DNA of 64,000 nt from Polytrichum commune (lineage: Eukaryota > Streptophyta > Polytrichopsida > Polytrichales > Polytrichaceae): positions 27,900,001-27,964,000 of the forward strand of contig OX485806.1 in the NCBI GenBank assembly GCA_950295325.1, given 5' to 3'. The translations under genes were made by a program, and so were the position numbers. Each line of letters starts with the position of its first letter. The stretch's first letter is position 1. Shown here piece by piece: positions 1-12,400 of the stretch. The notes under the pieces are model-generated. The model was not told where the DNA came from. It saw only the letters and a program-made list of their open reading frames with translations, and searched no databases.

Positions 1-111
1 TAGAATACTTCACTATGTTTTCACCTTCCCAATGGACGAGTTTACGTGGACAACACGAATCCTTGACCACCACAACAATGTGGCTTATGAGGTACAAAAA
101 TGTTGTAAGTA

Positions 112-510
112 CACTAAATATTGTATTGAGTGTCACTAGTTCTATTTGTCTTGCTCAACACTAAATGTAAACCGCCCATGCAGTGTCACCAATACTATTG
201 TAAACCTAACATTAGTTGTCGTCGTCCCTTGTAAAAAGTAAATTGGGCACTATAGATTTACAATGTTGCAATCACCATCACTTACTAAGTGATTTCTCAT
301 CCAAAATTCAGTGACACATGACAATATCTCATCACATGAATGTTAAGATCACTAAAGTACATAAACTTTGTTAGATCGATTGGCATTTGGATGAACACTA
401 AAAGTAAGTTGGGATGACATTATTTGCAAACTTATTCATAAAAAGTGTCATTAACATAGTAACCATAATGACATAAATTACCATATGAAATTAAACGCAA
501 TATTTAAATG
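112..510. mobile_element. MITE family B, degenerate copy 1
   Basis: Non-coding element matching the better copy at 61177-61550 along its length. Both carry the left end CACTAAATA, then wording such as CTATTTGTCTTGCTCAA, a run near TTTACAATGTTGCAAT, and CACTTACTAAGTGATTT. The left end follows a TA dinucleotide at 110-111. The right end is eroded and placed only approximately. No open frame of note. Confidence 0.55.
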
Positions 511-589
511 TCGTACTCACTCTTTCAATGTAATTTATGATCCCGAAATGTTGGGTTTTGCGTAACAATAAACAATCATCGCACTATAA

Positions 590-883
590 GTACATGCGTG
601 CGTGTTTGGGACTGGGTCTCTCATCATTCGAACTGGTCAATGTGGCTCAATTTCCGAGGAGATCTTAGGGCATAGTTGGTCGAGATCCTAGTGTTTTCAA
701 GTCCAACCGGTTACATGTTGTGATCTTTCGGGTTTTATTTTATTTATTTTATGAATAATCTTTAAAGAGTATAAATTATAACGAGGTATATTCCATATGT
801 TATTCTAGAATGATTGGTAATTTTCATGAGGACTTGGATTTCAACAAATTGTTTTTCAAACTCAATTGGTTCATCTACAACTA
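590..883 (-). repeat. Dispersed repeat R1, copy 1
   Basis: Read on the minus strand, this stretch matches copies at 33805-33995, 45775-46080 and 60545-60760. Shared wording includes GTTGTAGATGAACC, then a tract around ATTACCAATCATT, then CATGTAACCGGTTGGACTTG and a phrase ending in GGATCTCGACC. It abuts MITE A at 884. No coding capacity is seen; the repeat class is unknown. Confidence 0.5.
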
Positions 884-1102
884 CATCGTTTATGGTATTC
901 AATGTCACTTACTATTTGGAGTTACATTGTGCTATAATTTTTTTTACTATGGATCTCAATTTTTGCCCAAAAAGGTAGAGTTGGTTGTTTGGACACTATA
1001 TAACATCGACATAATTATTTGGTAAAAAAACATGTTAAGAGTAAAATGTTATAGCAATGTGTAACTCCATATAGTAAGTGATATTGAATACCATAAACGG
1101 TG
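884..1102. mobile_element. MITE family A, copy 1 (219 bp, TA target duplication)
   Basis: Non-autonomous inverted-repeat element. The left arm begins CATCGTTTATGGTATTCAAT and continues through TCACTTACTATTTGGAGTTA. The right arm is its near-perfect reverse complement (AGTAAGTGATATTGAATACC). TA flanks both ends (882-883 and 1103-1104). The same element occurs at 19715-19930. A TA duplication with arms of about 55 bp suggests a Tc1/mariner (Stowaway-like) origin, but this is inferred from structure alone. Confidence 0.75.
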
Positions 1103-1105
1103 TAG

Positions 1106-2532
1106 TGGTCTTCTTCTCGTTCATTGATGTGGCTCCATCAGCATTGGCAGTTCCCAAACATAAAACTTACGGTGGGTTTACATTAGAGCATGGGCTTGGC
1201 CAAAGGAACTTGGGGCCCAAGACACCCCTTTGTGAACTTTACTTTCAAATTCAAGATTGAATTTGTGCTTGAAGTTAGGTTTCTCAAACCATGAGGAGTA
1301 ACTTTCTTGAGTGAAAATCGTTGAGATTTGGTGGGAAAGTGGTGCCATATTGTGTCATTTTTTGATAGCCTTTTATAATTGTTTTTTTTTCTCCCCCCCC
1401 CCCCCCCAATACTTTGAACTCGGACCTTGATGTAAATCCTCATATCCAAATTTATGCTCTCAACTAGTAGGATTGTGCAAATTGGGATTTTTTCTTTTCT
1501 TTTCGTCTTGGACCCTAGGGTGAACCTCCCCTTATTGTGTGAAAGATGTTGTGTCATGAGGTTGACTGAGTTATATCATATGAAGAACCAAGCAAACTTG
1601 TCAAGGGAAATGTTCTCACATTGTAAGGGCAAGTTTACTACATAACGTTCCAAAACCAAAGGTACTCCAAAATTGAGCAATTATATTGGTTGAGAGTGAG
1701 AAAATCGGACCCAATGAGTTTACCTAGGGCTGGAGTCCAAAGCATAATAAATAGTCACACTAATGTGACACCACTATCATGTTGTTTAAATTATTATATT
1801 ACATTACATTATATTTTGAGTACGAACCAAAAATGTATGATTGCAAAGTAAACCAAAAGTGCAACCACTCCCATCAAAAAAATATTGTCCATTAGGGCCC
1901 AAACCTTCCAAGTAACCAATAAATTGCTCCTAAGTTATTAGCAATAACACATTCAATACACAAAATTGAATCAATCTCATCAAGAACATCTTTGATTTGC
2001 CACCTCTAGAACCTTAGCTAAGTCTTTAAGCGTCCATTGCCATTCGATTATGCCATAGTCTCTAAGAGAGTCCACCAACTTACGAAACACTATGATTCCC
2101 AACAAAATCTCATTAGTCCCAACTGGAGGAAAAACACTCCACCCAATTTGAGAAACCAAACATCAAGCTCGGGTTCAATCTTGAGTCTGAAAGCGAGGTT
2201 TATTATAAGGGATGGTTTAATTTGGATCCCAAGTGCCTTGAACCCAAACGTTAGGGCCAGTTTGCACACGACATTGACGACCTATGACCAATGCAAGTTA
2301 AGATCTCTCTTCGGTCAAAAAGGCCGAGACCGTCCAAGTTCGCTTCACACTAGAAGGTGAAGGCCTAAGGGCCCAAAGAAATAATCATGAATGAAAAGTC
2401 TACATGAATTCCTACATGCCAGACCATGGACAATGTTTCATGATGTGCTGGAATTTGTGTAAGGCCCACCTCCAAGAGGTAGGCCTAACACAAATTTTAG
2501 CACACCATGTCAGAGTCAAGCACGTTAGATAG
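1106..2532. other. Intergenic, no gene recognised
   Basis: AT-rich sequence with only short, unconvincing open frames. It contains a run of about 15 C at 1393-1407. Nothing else could be supported. Confidence 0.6.
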
Positions 2533-3851
2533 CTACCGTACGTTAAGGGCAGCTTCGGCACAAAATAATTCTAAAAATAGACGCCGAAAATTTTGGAATA
2601 TCATTGGCAATTTTTGCCGAATATAAAATTAATTATTTTTCAAAATTGCCGAAAAGTAAGAAATTTTTACTTTTCACTAGAGTTTTACTTACAGTGGAAG
2701 CATATGTGAATTTTGAAAGAGAGAAGGTGCTCCTTTTGTAATCAAGCTCACTTACAATAGTCCACAAAGAATATGGATTAAGAAGTAGCAAGACTCTAGG
2801 TGAGGCTTTTCAAATGTGTTGTACACAAATTTTTGGAGTCCGATTGAGCATAGAAGATGAAGTTTTATAGAATTTTGTCCAACTAGCAAAATTTGAGAAA
2901 TCAATCCTTCTTCCACCTCCAATAAGTTTTGTGTCAAAATAAGTCTATATGCAAAAGATATGGACAAAACATTGCAGCCGTGTAAAGATCAAAAAATTAA
3001 AATGCGTTCATAACAGTTTTTCGGAGCTCATTTGTGCATAGAAGATCAACTTTTTTGGAATTTTGTCCAAGTAACAAAAGTTGAGAAATAAATCCTTCTT
3101 CCACCTCCAATAAGTTTTGTGTCAAAATAAGTCTTTATGCAAAAGATATGAACAAAACATTGCAGCCGTGTAAAGATCAAAAAATTAAAATGCGTTCATA
3201 ACAGTTTTTCGGAGCTCATTTGTGCATAGAAGATCAACTTTTTTGGAATTTGTCCAACTAACAAAAGTTGAGAAATCAATCCTTCTTCCACCTCCAATAA
3301 GTTTTTTGTCAAAATAAGTCTTTATGCAAAAGATATGAACAAAACATTGCAGCCGTATAAAGATCAAAAAATTAAAATGTGTTCATAACAGTTTTTCGGA
3401 GCTCATTTGTGCATAGAAGATCAACTTTTTTGGAATTTTGTTGGTCTAAGAAAAGTTTACAAATCAAGTAATCTTTCACCTCCAACAAATTTTATATCAT
3501 TTGAAGACTCTATGCAAATGTTATGCGAGTTATAAAAATGAAGTCTAACTCGGTGCTTCACCTCAAAGTTTACATATCCCATATGCATTGTTGAACACAA
3601 CTCCACTCTACTTGCATAAAGCACAGAGCATTCTCTATTCTTCACTCACATCTTGTAATGCAATGCAAGAGAGATGTACAAGATATAAGCTTAAATAAGA
3701 AATTAAAAATGAATTTAAGCTGAATTTTAAAAATTCAAAGAGAAAATTGCCGAAAATATGAATATTCTATTTTTAGGTGCCGAACACTATTTTTTTACTT
3801 TTAATAATTATTCGGCAAGAGAGCGCCGAAGCTGCCCTTAACGTACGGTAG
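2533..3851. mobile_element. Inverted-repeat DNA transposon, non-autonomous (1.3 kb)
   Basis: The ends are perfect 27-bp inverted repeats: 2533-2559 begins CTACCGTACGTTAAGG and 3825-3851 is its reverse complement. Looser arm similarity continues inward for about 100 bp. The motif GCCGAA/TTCGGC recurs at least four times in each arm, as expected of sub-terminal transposase-binding sites. The interior has no transposase; much of it is a 188-bp tandem repeat (see 2826-3500). No clear target-site duplication is visible, so the superfamily is unassigned. Confidence 0.75.
2826..3500. repeat. 188-bp tandem repeat, about 3.5 units, inside the transposon
   Basis: Units start near 2826, 3014, 3202 and 3389, giving periods of 187-189 bp. 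The middle two are nearly identical. Each carries TCGGAGCTCATTTGTGCAT, then CCTTCTTCCACCTCCAATAA and an AAAACATTGCAGCCG tract. The first and last units are more diverged. Short minus-strand frames crossing the units are a by-product of repetition and show no recognisable domain. Confidence 0.85.
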
Positions 3852-4208
3852 TATGGCCTTTCAATGAGAGTCAAAGGCCCTCACAATTACATGGTCACGG
3901 CCCTTGGCTCGTGTGTGAATTGGTCCTTATTGTGCCCCCACCCTAACTTGGTCATGTGCTCGAGGTGGCCAACTTGCTTAGAAGGCTCTCTCTTAGCCTC
4001 CATTTCCATGAAATAAGTCACAGATTTTTTGGACTTCTGAGGTTGAATTGGTTGTTGACGCCATCAAGGAGCTGCAATAATTCATGACTCGACTAGATTT
4101 AGGAATTTCGATTCAAATGCTTCACAATTTCCAGATCACCGATTCTAGTGCTAGTTGGATCGGCTTTGATTTTGGACTTCAAAGGTTTAGGCAAATGGTT
4201 TTCCATTA
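3852..4208. other. Intergenic, no gene recognised
   Basis: Lies between the 1.3-kb inverted-repeat element and the next MITE. I see no coding sequence, repeat or RNA gene here. Confidence 0.5.
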
Positions 4209-4530
4209 CACTCAATTTTTAGTGTCACAAACTCTATTTGTCTTGCTCAATAGTCCATGTAGTATCACTAACACTAAATGCAAATTTAACATCATTTGTC
4301 ATTCCTTCAAAAAAAAAATAATGGGCATGTATTTTTATAATGTTGTAGTTGTTGTCACTTATCAAGTGATTTTTCATTCAATTTTCAATCATCCATGACA
4401 ATGTTTTACTGCAATATGTTAGGATGCAAAATAATCGAAAAATTGTTTCAATAATTGGCATTTGGATGAGCTAAAGAAAGTTGGGATGATTATACTTGTA
4501 AACTTATTCATAAGAAGTGTTAATAAAAGG
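4209..4530. mobile_element. MITE family B, degenerate copy 2
   Basis: The left end CACTCAATTTTTAGTGTCAC follows a TA at 4207-4208 and is followed by CTATTTGTCTTGCTCAAT, then CACTTATCAAGTGATTTTTC, in the same order as in the copies at 112 and 61177. The right inverted repeat is missing or too eroded to place. Confidence 0.6.
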
Positions 4531-7500
4531 TTCAAATACGGGAGTGTGCTCTCAACTGGTTTACGATGGAACCAATTAATGAACGCATGCTTGACATTTG
4601 TCACGTCCGCGGTTTGGGGGCATCATATTCTAAACATGTTTGTTGTTGATCTATATGTGCTAATGATCCCCAATTGATTTGAAGATTTACATGACACTCA
4701 TATGCAACTTATCCTAAACATCTAGAGTTGGAATGTTTAATTGGACATGTGTTGGTGGGTGTAAATCCATGTGGAAGGTGCGCAATTGTGGCACCGATGC
4801 CTCAAATCGCAAAGCTTTCAAAAAAATCGCAAAATAGTTGTTTCAATATTTGTGAGCCAATTTGAGTAGGTATATTGCTCCTCTTTTGAATGAGGGTAAC
4901 TTTTTGTCATTTGGAAATGATTTGAGTGGAGGTTCGATCAAAAAAACCAATTATGATTTAATTTCTAAATTGTTGCCCCTCGAGACCACTATTGACATTC
5001 GTATTATAATCTCCTACACAGTAGAGCTTCAACGTTTAAAATTTGGACTATAAGTAGTCACCTCTAACCTACAAACATCTATATAGTTTGATTTGTCAAA
5101 AAAAAAAAACTTCAGATTTTCAGCTACAATTGCTAAAATTGAGGTCATTTTTTTTGGGCAGATTTTTAAGGGAAATTGGGCATGGGAAGTTAGAGTTAAC
5201 TTGGTGCATGCAATGCATATATATAAAAAAGTCTTGACATACATCCCCTTTCTACTCTTGCTTTGTTCATGTTTCTTGTCCAATTTATGTGCTTGATTAG
5301 GTTGAAAAAAATGTATACGATAAAGGTAACATTGATGCTTTTGTTTGCACCGACGTGAATGGGAGCATGTTCTACTTTAACTCGATCATGTTACCAAGGT
5401 TCAAGGTAGGGAGAATTCCTCCCTGTCGGGAGGTGGGCTTCATCAAGTGGCTCATTTAACAATGGCATACATCATCCCCCTACAGTGGGTCCTTGGGGGG
5501 CTTGTTTGTTATAAAGTTTTTTTAAAAAATAAAAATTTAATAACTTTTAATAATAATATTTTTTTAAAAAAAAATTAGCATTAAACACACGAGGTTTTTT
5601 TATGGCAATTTGGTGTGTATGTTTCATTGGTTTTTTTAATATCAATTGTGGGTATTTTGAGATGCTCTAAGGCTTGAATTGAATGTTCGTGAATGGCTCC
5701 ACTTGCGTCCGTAGTAATAGTAACGAGGGGTTGAGATTCCAATCCTCTTCTTTTAGTTGTTTGTTAAGTGGGTTGTATTTTTTGAGTTATTTTCCCTGGA
5801 GCAATGATATTGATTATGTCATGGTAGAGGGTGAATTCTACGAATTGTATGGTATTTGGAAACATGAAAAATGATGATATCCTAGTCCTCACCTTCAACA
5901 ACTTGGTTGAAAAGTTTCTCACTCTATATAATTACCACACAAATTTGTGGGTCAATTTACCATAATGCTATCAACAACATTGCCAAGTGTAACTTCCCTA
6001 AACACAACATGAAGCTCCTCCAAAAATCCTTTCATCAAATTATCACATATTTCATCTTTAACATCATTGGCTCCCACTTGACTAAGAATGTGTCATGCAT
6101 CCTTTTCCTTTAGAGGTCCACTTATTGAAAGGTAGGCATTGCCCCATTCCATGCACCCAAAGATCTACGTCTACACTAGGAGGATGGTGAATGTATTGGG
6201 TTGCTTATATGTAAGTGAAAGTAAAATATAGTGACATTATTTCTCTTTTTGTTCTAACCATACCAATTCACATTATTGTTAGAACTGGAGGCAATTGCTA
6301 CCTCCTTACCAAAGAATGTAATTAAACATGAATCATCTATCACGAGCTCGTGCCACACCTGTTAAAACAATTCATTTTGGAGTGAGGAAAACCAAATTGA
6401 GCTAACTACAACAATGTGGCATATGTAGAGTGTGACTTACCATTCGCAACCTTGTAGTGTGGCCCACAATATACACCATCATGATTGGAAATGGAGTGCA
6501 GCACTAGTTACACTTGTATCTTCAACTAATCACTATGTTCTCATTCTTTGGCTTCTTGTTGTGGTAAGTGCATGTTGAAAGCTATTCAGAGTGCAAATCC
6601 AAATTACATAAACCCACTTCATAAGTCCAAGAATGGAGGGAGGAAACATAGGTGAAGAGCATTTGAACCTTCAATGGTCCACTGCATCCAAATGGGCAAG
6701 AAAAAGAGGATTGATTGGGAACAATAGAAAGAGCATGAGAATCTCTACAAGATAGATTGTTTCTTTGTTCCTACCAAGCAAGATTTGAAGGAGATGTCAT
6801 CATTTAAAAGCAATAAGAGGTGTTTCTTAAAAGTGGGTTTTGATGATGAGAATTACCTTCACTAGGCACGTGCTCACTTCAAGGAGAGAAAGGCACTTGT
6901 CAAATAGGTAGTTATACATGGCACATTATTTTGATCTATTACAAATATTATAACCTACAACATGAACTGACTCTAATGCTATATAATGTGGGTTATGGTA
7001 AATATTTTGCACCTATAAAATTATCCGTGATGTGTTTAGTGTGGATATTTCATTAATATTCACCCACACTTTTCACCATAATTAATGTAGTGGATTTGGA
7101 TATACGAAGGTAGAGAATATCAAGTACATATTTGGGCAATTCAAGATTGATAGTCAAGCATGTTGAAATGTAGTAGGCGATGCATTTACCATTGTTCTAA
7201 GCAAATGTTTGTGGACATTGACAATAGCCTATTAATCCTTTAAAGTTTCAAAGCCTTATGTAGTCACTCTTCTTTATGGACATCTTTATTTGAGTGTTAC
7301 ATGACAAGCTTTGTAGTTAAGAGCATGCACTACAAAGACATGTCTTACGATGAGATTGAACGGTGTGCCAAAAATATACACACCATTCAATTGGGAGGAT
7401 TTATGTGACCATCTAAAGAGAAAGAAAATGTTGCATTTGAGTTCTTGTACTACGTTTTGCATCTCACCTTTAATGTTGTAATACGGAATGACAAACTTCG

Positions 7501-9470
7501 TGTTTTTCAATCGCTAACCTAATCCACTCCGGTTCTATGGCCAAAACTGTCTATGGAGTTGGAAGTGCCTACAATAGGGCTACACACTTTAAATACTATT
7601 GATAACTAAGCAATGTTCAGAGGGGGATTTTGTAAGATTATCATTGATGGCCAGTTTAAAATTGTAGAGCACAATTTGGGGCTCACATGCTTTTAAGAAT
7701 GTGGGATACGGTGTGCCCTAGGGGTTTGTACATTTGCAGAATTTGGACAGAGAATCAAAGGTTTGGATATCTTTCGAAGAGTGTGTTAATGATTTCTTTC
7801 ACATTCCTTAAGAGTCTACAAACCTAGAGAGTTCAGGGTGACAAAGCCTAGCAACTGTGTGTGTGTGTATGTGTGGGTTTAGGGGAAAAAAAAAATCTGA
7901 TCTTTTTTGGGTTTCAGCAATTCATGGTGGAGAAATAGGCAGAGTGAGATGCATTCAAATTGAGATTCAAGTAAAACCGGTTTTTTGGGGGAAAAGTGGA
8001 CTCAACGATATTACATGTGATTACAGAATTTTGTAATTTTCCCTTTTATTTAATTGAAGATTAGGTATATAAGATCACTATGGATGTTGTGGGCCGTGGC
8101 TATAATCAATGGAATTAGCTCTAGGGCAACTAAGTTTATAGACTATTTGCCTATATGGACTTGATTGCATGTTCTTGGGCACATCTCATGTCCAAAAGAG
8201 CAACAATGCAATAAGAATTTTGATGTAGCCAAGAATGTTGGCTTGGATGGTTTTTGGACTTGAAATAGTCCGATTGTTATTTATTTGCTTCTATAAAGTC
8301 CACAATTCTCATGTACATATTTTATTTGCGAATTGCAGCATTTCACAAGAGGGAGAGATAACCTGGTGCAACTATACAATGTCCAGTGTGGGCTTGGACT
8401 ATTCACATTTTATTTAGGCCACAAATTTTTGAGCATTCGTCTTACAAACAGAGGAGCAGTTTCTTCACCAATTAGGGTCTGCACAAAAACACTGGTGAAG
8501 TCTGTGTCATCACCATGAAAAAGTATGCAAACTATAAATCTATGCACAAATTGTAGAAAATAGATCAGGGTTGTCAAAGTGATCCTTTTGCAGTAATTTC
8601 TTCCATTTACATCCAGGACAAGGAGAGTACTTGCAGAAAAATGTTCAAGTCGGTGTGAAAAGGACTACAATGTTTCCACAGTTGGGAAAAAAAAAGTCCC
8701 AAGTAGAGCATTGAAGTTGGCTTTACTGTCAGGTAATGTTTGCAGAAATTCTGTATCACATTTAAAAGCTGCAGAACACTTCTCCGTCTCGGCATTGATG
8801 AATTTGGTAAGCAACTGAAATTGAGAAGAGCAATGACTTAACTCATGAAGGAAAAGAATTCTCCACATAAGTGCATGTACCCAAAATTCCATATTGAGCT
8901 TGAGCACTATTGCCAAGTCTGTTGAAGACTTGATCCTTGGTCTGCAACGACAGTCGGTCCAGCTTCAGAGGATTGTTAGTTCACAAATAACAATAATTTG
9001 CGGTGATGGCTTCAAACCTACATCATTTACAGAATCATTTGAAACTCTTGGGTCTCAAATTGGCAGTTGACGAGGCTGCAAGCTACTTAGAAATTAATTA
9101 CTCTACTACTCTTACACTAAAGTCTAGTTAAAGCATTAAAGTAAGGCTTGTTTTGGAAGCTGCTACAGGAACTGCTTCAGGTAGGGGACCTAAATGTTTT
9201 GGAGTGGAGGTTTTGAACAAGAAATAGAAGAGGTAAATTAAGGCTACGAAATAGGTATAAGATGTAAGGAAATCCTTTGTTACAGGATCAGTTTCAGAAA
9301 TTGCATCACAGGAAAATGTTATGTGGGTACATAGTCACCATGTTAGGTTGAGATGCAAACAATGAACGGACCATACAACCTGCTGACTTGACTGGCTTGA
9401 GTTTCATTCATTGAGAGAGAGAGAGAGCCAAATAATGGTGAGGTGGGCAAATATTATGTAAGCTGCATCA
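4531..9470. other. Long intergenic stretch; probable 3' flank of the GPI-protein gene at its right end
   Basis: No gene could be supported over almost 5 kb. A plus-strand frame at about 6692-6905 reads as degraded coding sequence with three in-frame stops and a lysine-rich composition, but I do not recognise the protein. The last few hundred bases are probably 3' untranslated sequence of the minus-strand gene ending at 9471. A short GA-repeat lies near 9413-9427. Confidence 0.45.
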
Positions 9471-12400
9471 CTAAAGTAAATACTGATCTGTTTGCGTAAG
9501 TATGATGACGATGATGATGACAAAAGACACCAGTAGAAGTAAATTCCCTCCTTGAAACCCTGCATTCATAAGAAAAAATTCTCATCAAGTCAGTCTCTAT
9601 GCTAGCAAGTTCATGGCAATCTCAACTTTCACAGTAAGTTAGCGTTATCTTCAAAGTCCCTCAAACTAGGAGTTTGGTGCCTCTTTGAAGGACTTTCCTA
9701 TAAAGAGCTCGTTTGAGCACCTTATGTTGGAACCTGATTTAAGGTAGATGTGTATTAAATTGGTTCGTTTTTGACTAGCCCACTTCTCCTAGGATACGAA
9801 ACACTCAGTAATAGGTAAGAGATCGAGGCCATAGCCACTTCCCTCATGATTTTTGAAGATTGTATGACTATTTCACTTATTAAGAAAGTGAGATTCTTGT
9901 GCTCATTAACCCCTGAATGCCTAGACCTGTTTCCAAAATGTCAAAGCACTGCATATGAATGATAGTTATTCACTTGAAGGAGCGCAAATTGTAAGTAAAA
10001 TTCTACATAAGTAGGCAAGTATATTGAAGATATAACCAAAATTTCAACATAAATGGACGTATTTGGATTAGTTATGATTATTTGCATGTAAAAAAGAATA
10101 GAATTGAAACTAAATATACTGTAAGCATAAAAATTTCAATAAATTTTTATTTGTGGAGATAGTATGTATTCATTAGTAGGTAAGAAAATCCGAAGGAAAG
10201 TGTTGGAAGAGGCACATGATTGAAGCATCCCTAGAATTTGGTTTGCATTTTGGGCACTCAAATTTCAAATTTCTGAATGGAGTAGAATCTACAAATTAGG
10301 TCTTTTGCTCAATTGAGAGTCAAAAGATGTACCACAACCTAACTTAAACATCATGTGAAGGAGTATCTCCAACATAGGTCTGAAAATTGATGGTGGCCAT
10401 TTGACCAAAAATCAATCACTTTGTGGTCACCCATGTTGTTTTAGGGTTAAATGGTCATATAGGTCCTCCCAATTATGTTGACTATTGAGCCTACAATGGT
10501 TATCATATTTTGAACACGCGGTTCATTTAAAAAAAAACAAACGTCTTCTTGGTATCTGTTCTTGGAGCCACACCAAATCACATACCGCTCAAATATAGGT
10601 GTCTGATTAGGATATTAACTGAACTAGGCATGTCTACGTTAAAAACATGAGTGAAACTCCTTGGACCTCCTCATGCAATTCAAAAACTCTCAGAAAACTT
10701 AGGATGTCAAATAGACCTGCCACCCTAGATCCCGCCTTGGCCCACCAATCCTAGTATAGCAAGCTAGAAAAGATGTTTTTTTAATAACCCGGCCCCACTA
10801 TTCTAACATGTGAATTCAAGCCTCAAGAAAACTTGAGGTAATGTATATATGTAAATTTCATCATAGAGTTGTTTTGTCCTGCGATATAGATTCTATCAGT
10901 ATGTCAAAGTCAGTATGTCTAAGCATGTCAAAGTCCTTTAGAAGATACATCAATGAAGCTTATGATATTTTGCACCCTTACAATCATACAACAATGGAGA
11001 AAATCACATGTCTTCAAGGACAAACAGAGAAGCCTTGGAACTGACCAATGTACATAGAAGAATTTGATGTCCCTGGAAGAGCTGGCAGTGCTACAGGAGC
11101 TGCAAACAAAACACCCACAAAAATTTATATATAAATTAGCTGCACAAATTCTTGCACAATTTCAGAAATTGGGTACCTCATAGTGGGCTTCCTTAGCTCG
11201 AAATTTCAAATGCATGTGAAATGGGTTTAAGAATCTTACGACGACCACATCGTGAGTTTGTTGCTTCTGTGCTCACAAAATGAGGCCAAGGAGCAGCAAT
11301 GTTGTCATTTAAATCACAGGTGAAATCAATGCCGGAGACGTTGCTCACAATATCGGATGGCAAACTCGAAAGTAAGCAACCTGCACAGGCATCCAGTGCA
11401 ATTTCAAGCAGCAATTACTAATACTTGAGTCATTTTCTGTGCTAAACTTGAGTAGAAATTATAGTTTGGAGATAAAGCACAAGGTCTTTCAAGTCCAGAA
11501 AATGTTTTTGGCTATAGGTTAGAGGATGGTTTCCAGTTATCTGTTTTGCAATTTGTATCTTTACTTGAAATTTGTATCTTTACTTGTATTCTTCATTTTT
11601 CTTTCCTTGGTTGCCCAGAAATCACTATTCCGGTATAAGATATGTCAAGTTCCCCTGATGAGTGATTCATAATCTTTATAAGTTTGCAACTAGGAAGTTG
11701 ATAAATAATAAATGTCATTTCATAAACTCTACAGCAATATTTCTTTAGATCGAACCACTTCTTGCAAATGATGGCCCAAGAAGGTAATGAGCAACAGCAC
11801 CTTGTCCACCCGCCCCTGCATGACATTGCCAGAAATAAGTAAAATATGACACAAAATAAGTATGAAGTGACAGAAGATCTCATTTAGAAACCTAAACTCG
11901 GCAGACCTTTTCTTAGATAGTCAAATATTGCCAGTTTCTAGCATCTCACCACAAGATGATAATTTTTCAATCAAAATTAAAGCTATGAAATTTGAGCTCA
12001 TGCAAAGGGAAATGTATGTGAACCTTGAAGCGAAAAATCCTTGAGGTCAATTTGGCAAAGGGAGTAGATGTTGGCAGACACAGACATGTTTTGAAGTGTG
12101 GAGGCCAAGAAAGTGACGCAACGTAGGGCTTGTAAATTAGTGATCAACATTTGTTGTTGCATTGATAACAGATAGCTGTCAAGAGCTTCGCAACAAGTTT
12201 TATTTGATGGTGCACTTGTGCAGCCACATGCTCCTGCAACTGACAGTGGGTCTGAAAATTTCAAGGGACACTCTGCACAGGGCGTTAAAAGTCATCACAA
12301 GTGAGAAAGATAAAAACTTTAAAACCACCAAAAATAGCCTTTCATAGAATTCTGAAGCATGTGTTAGAATGATCTCTTTCAATTCTAGCTTCAAGAATAA

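Noticed and set aside
2533-3851. CACTA (En/Spm) transposon
   Set aside because: Ends start CTACCG, not CACTA, and no 3-bp target duplication is visible.
6692-6905. Gene candidate with lysine-rich reading
   Set aside because: Three in-frame stops, no recognisable family and no supporting exons; only mentioned as possibly degraded coding sequence.
11720-11815. Nucleotide-binding-like reading GAGGQGAVAHYLLGP
   Set aside because: It is the in-frame continuation of the proposed micro-exon past its donor. It stops soon after, and the glycine pattern is too short to claim a Rossmann fold. Kept only as an alternative exon length.
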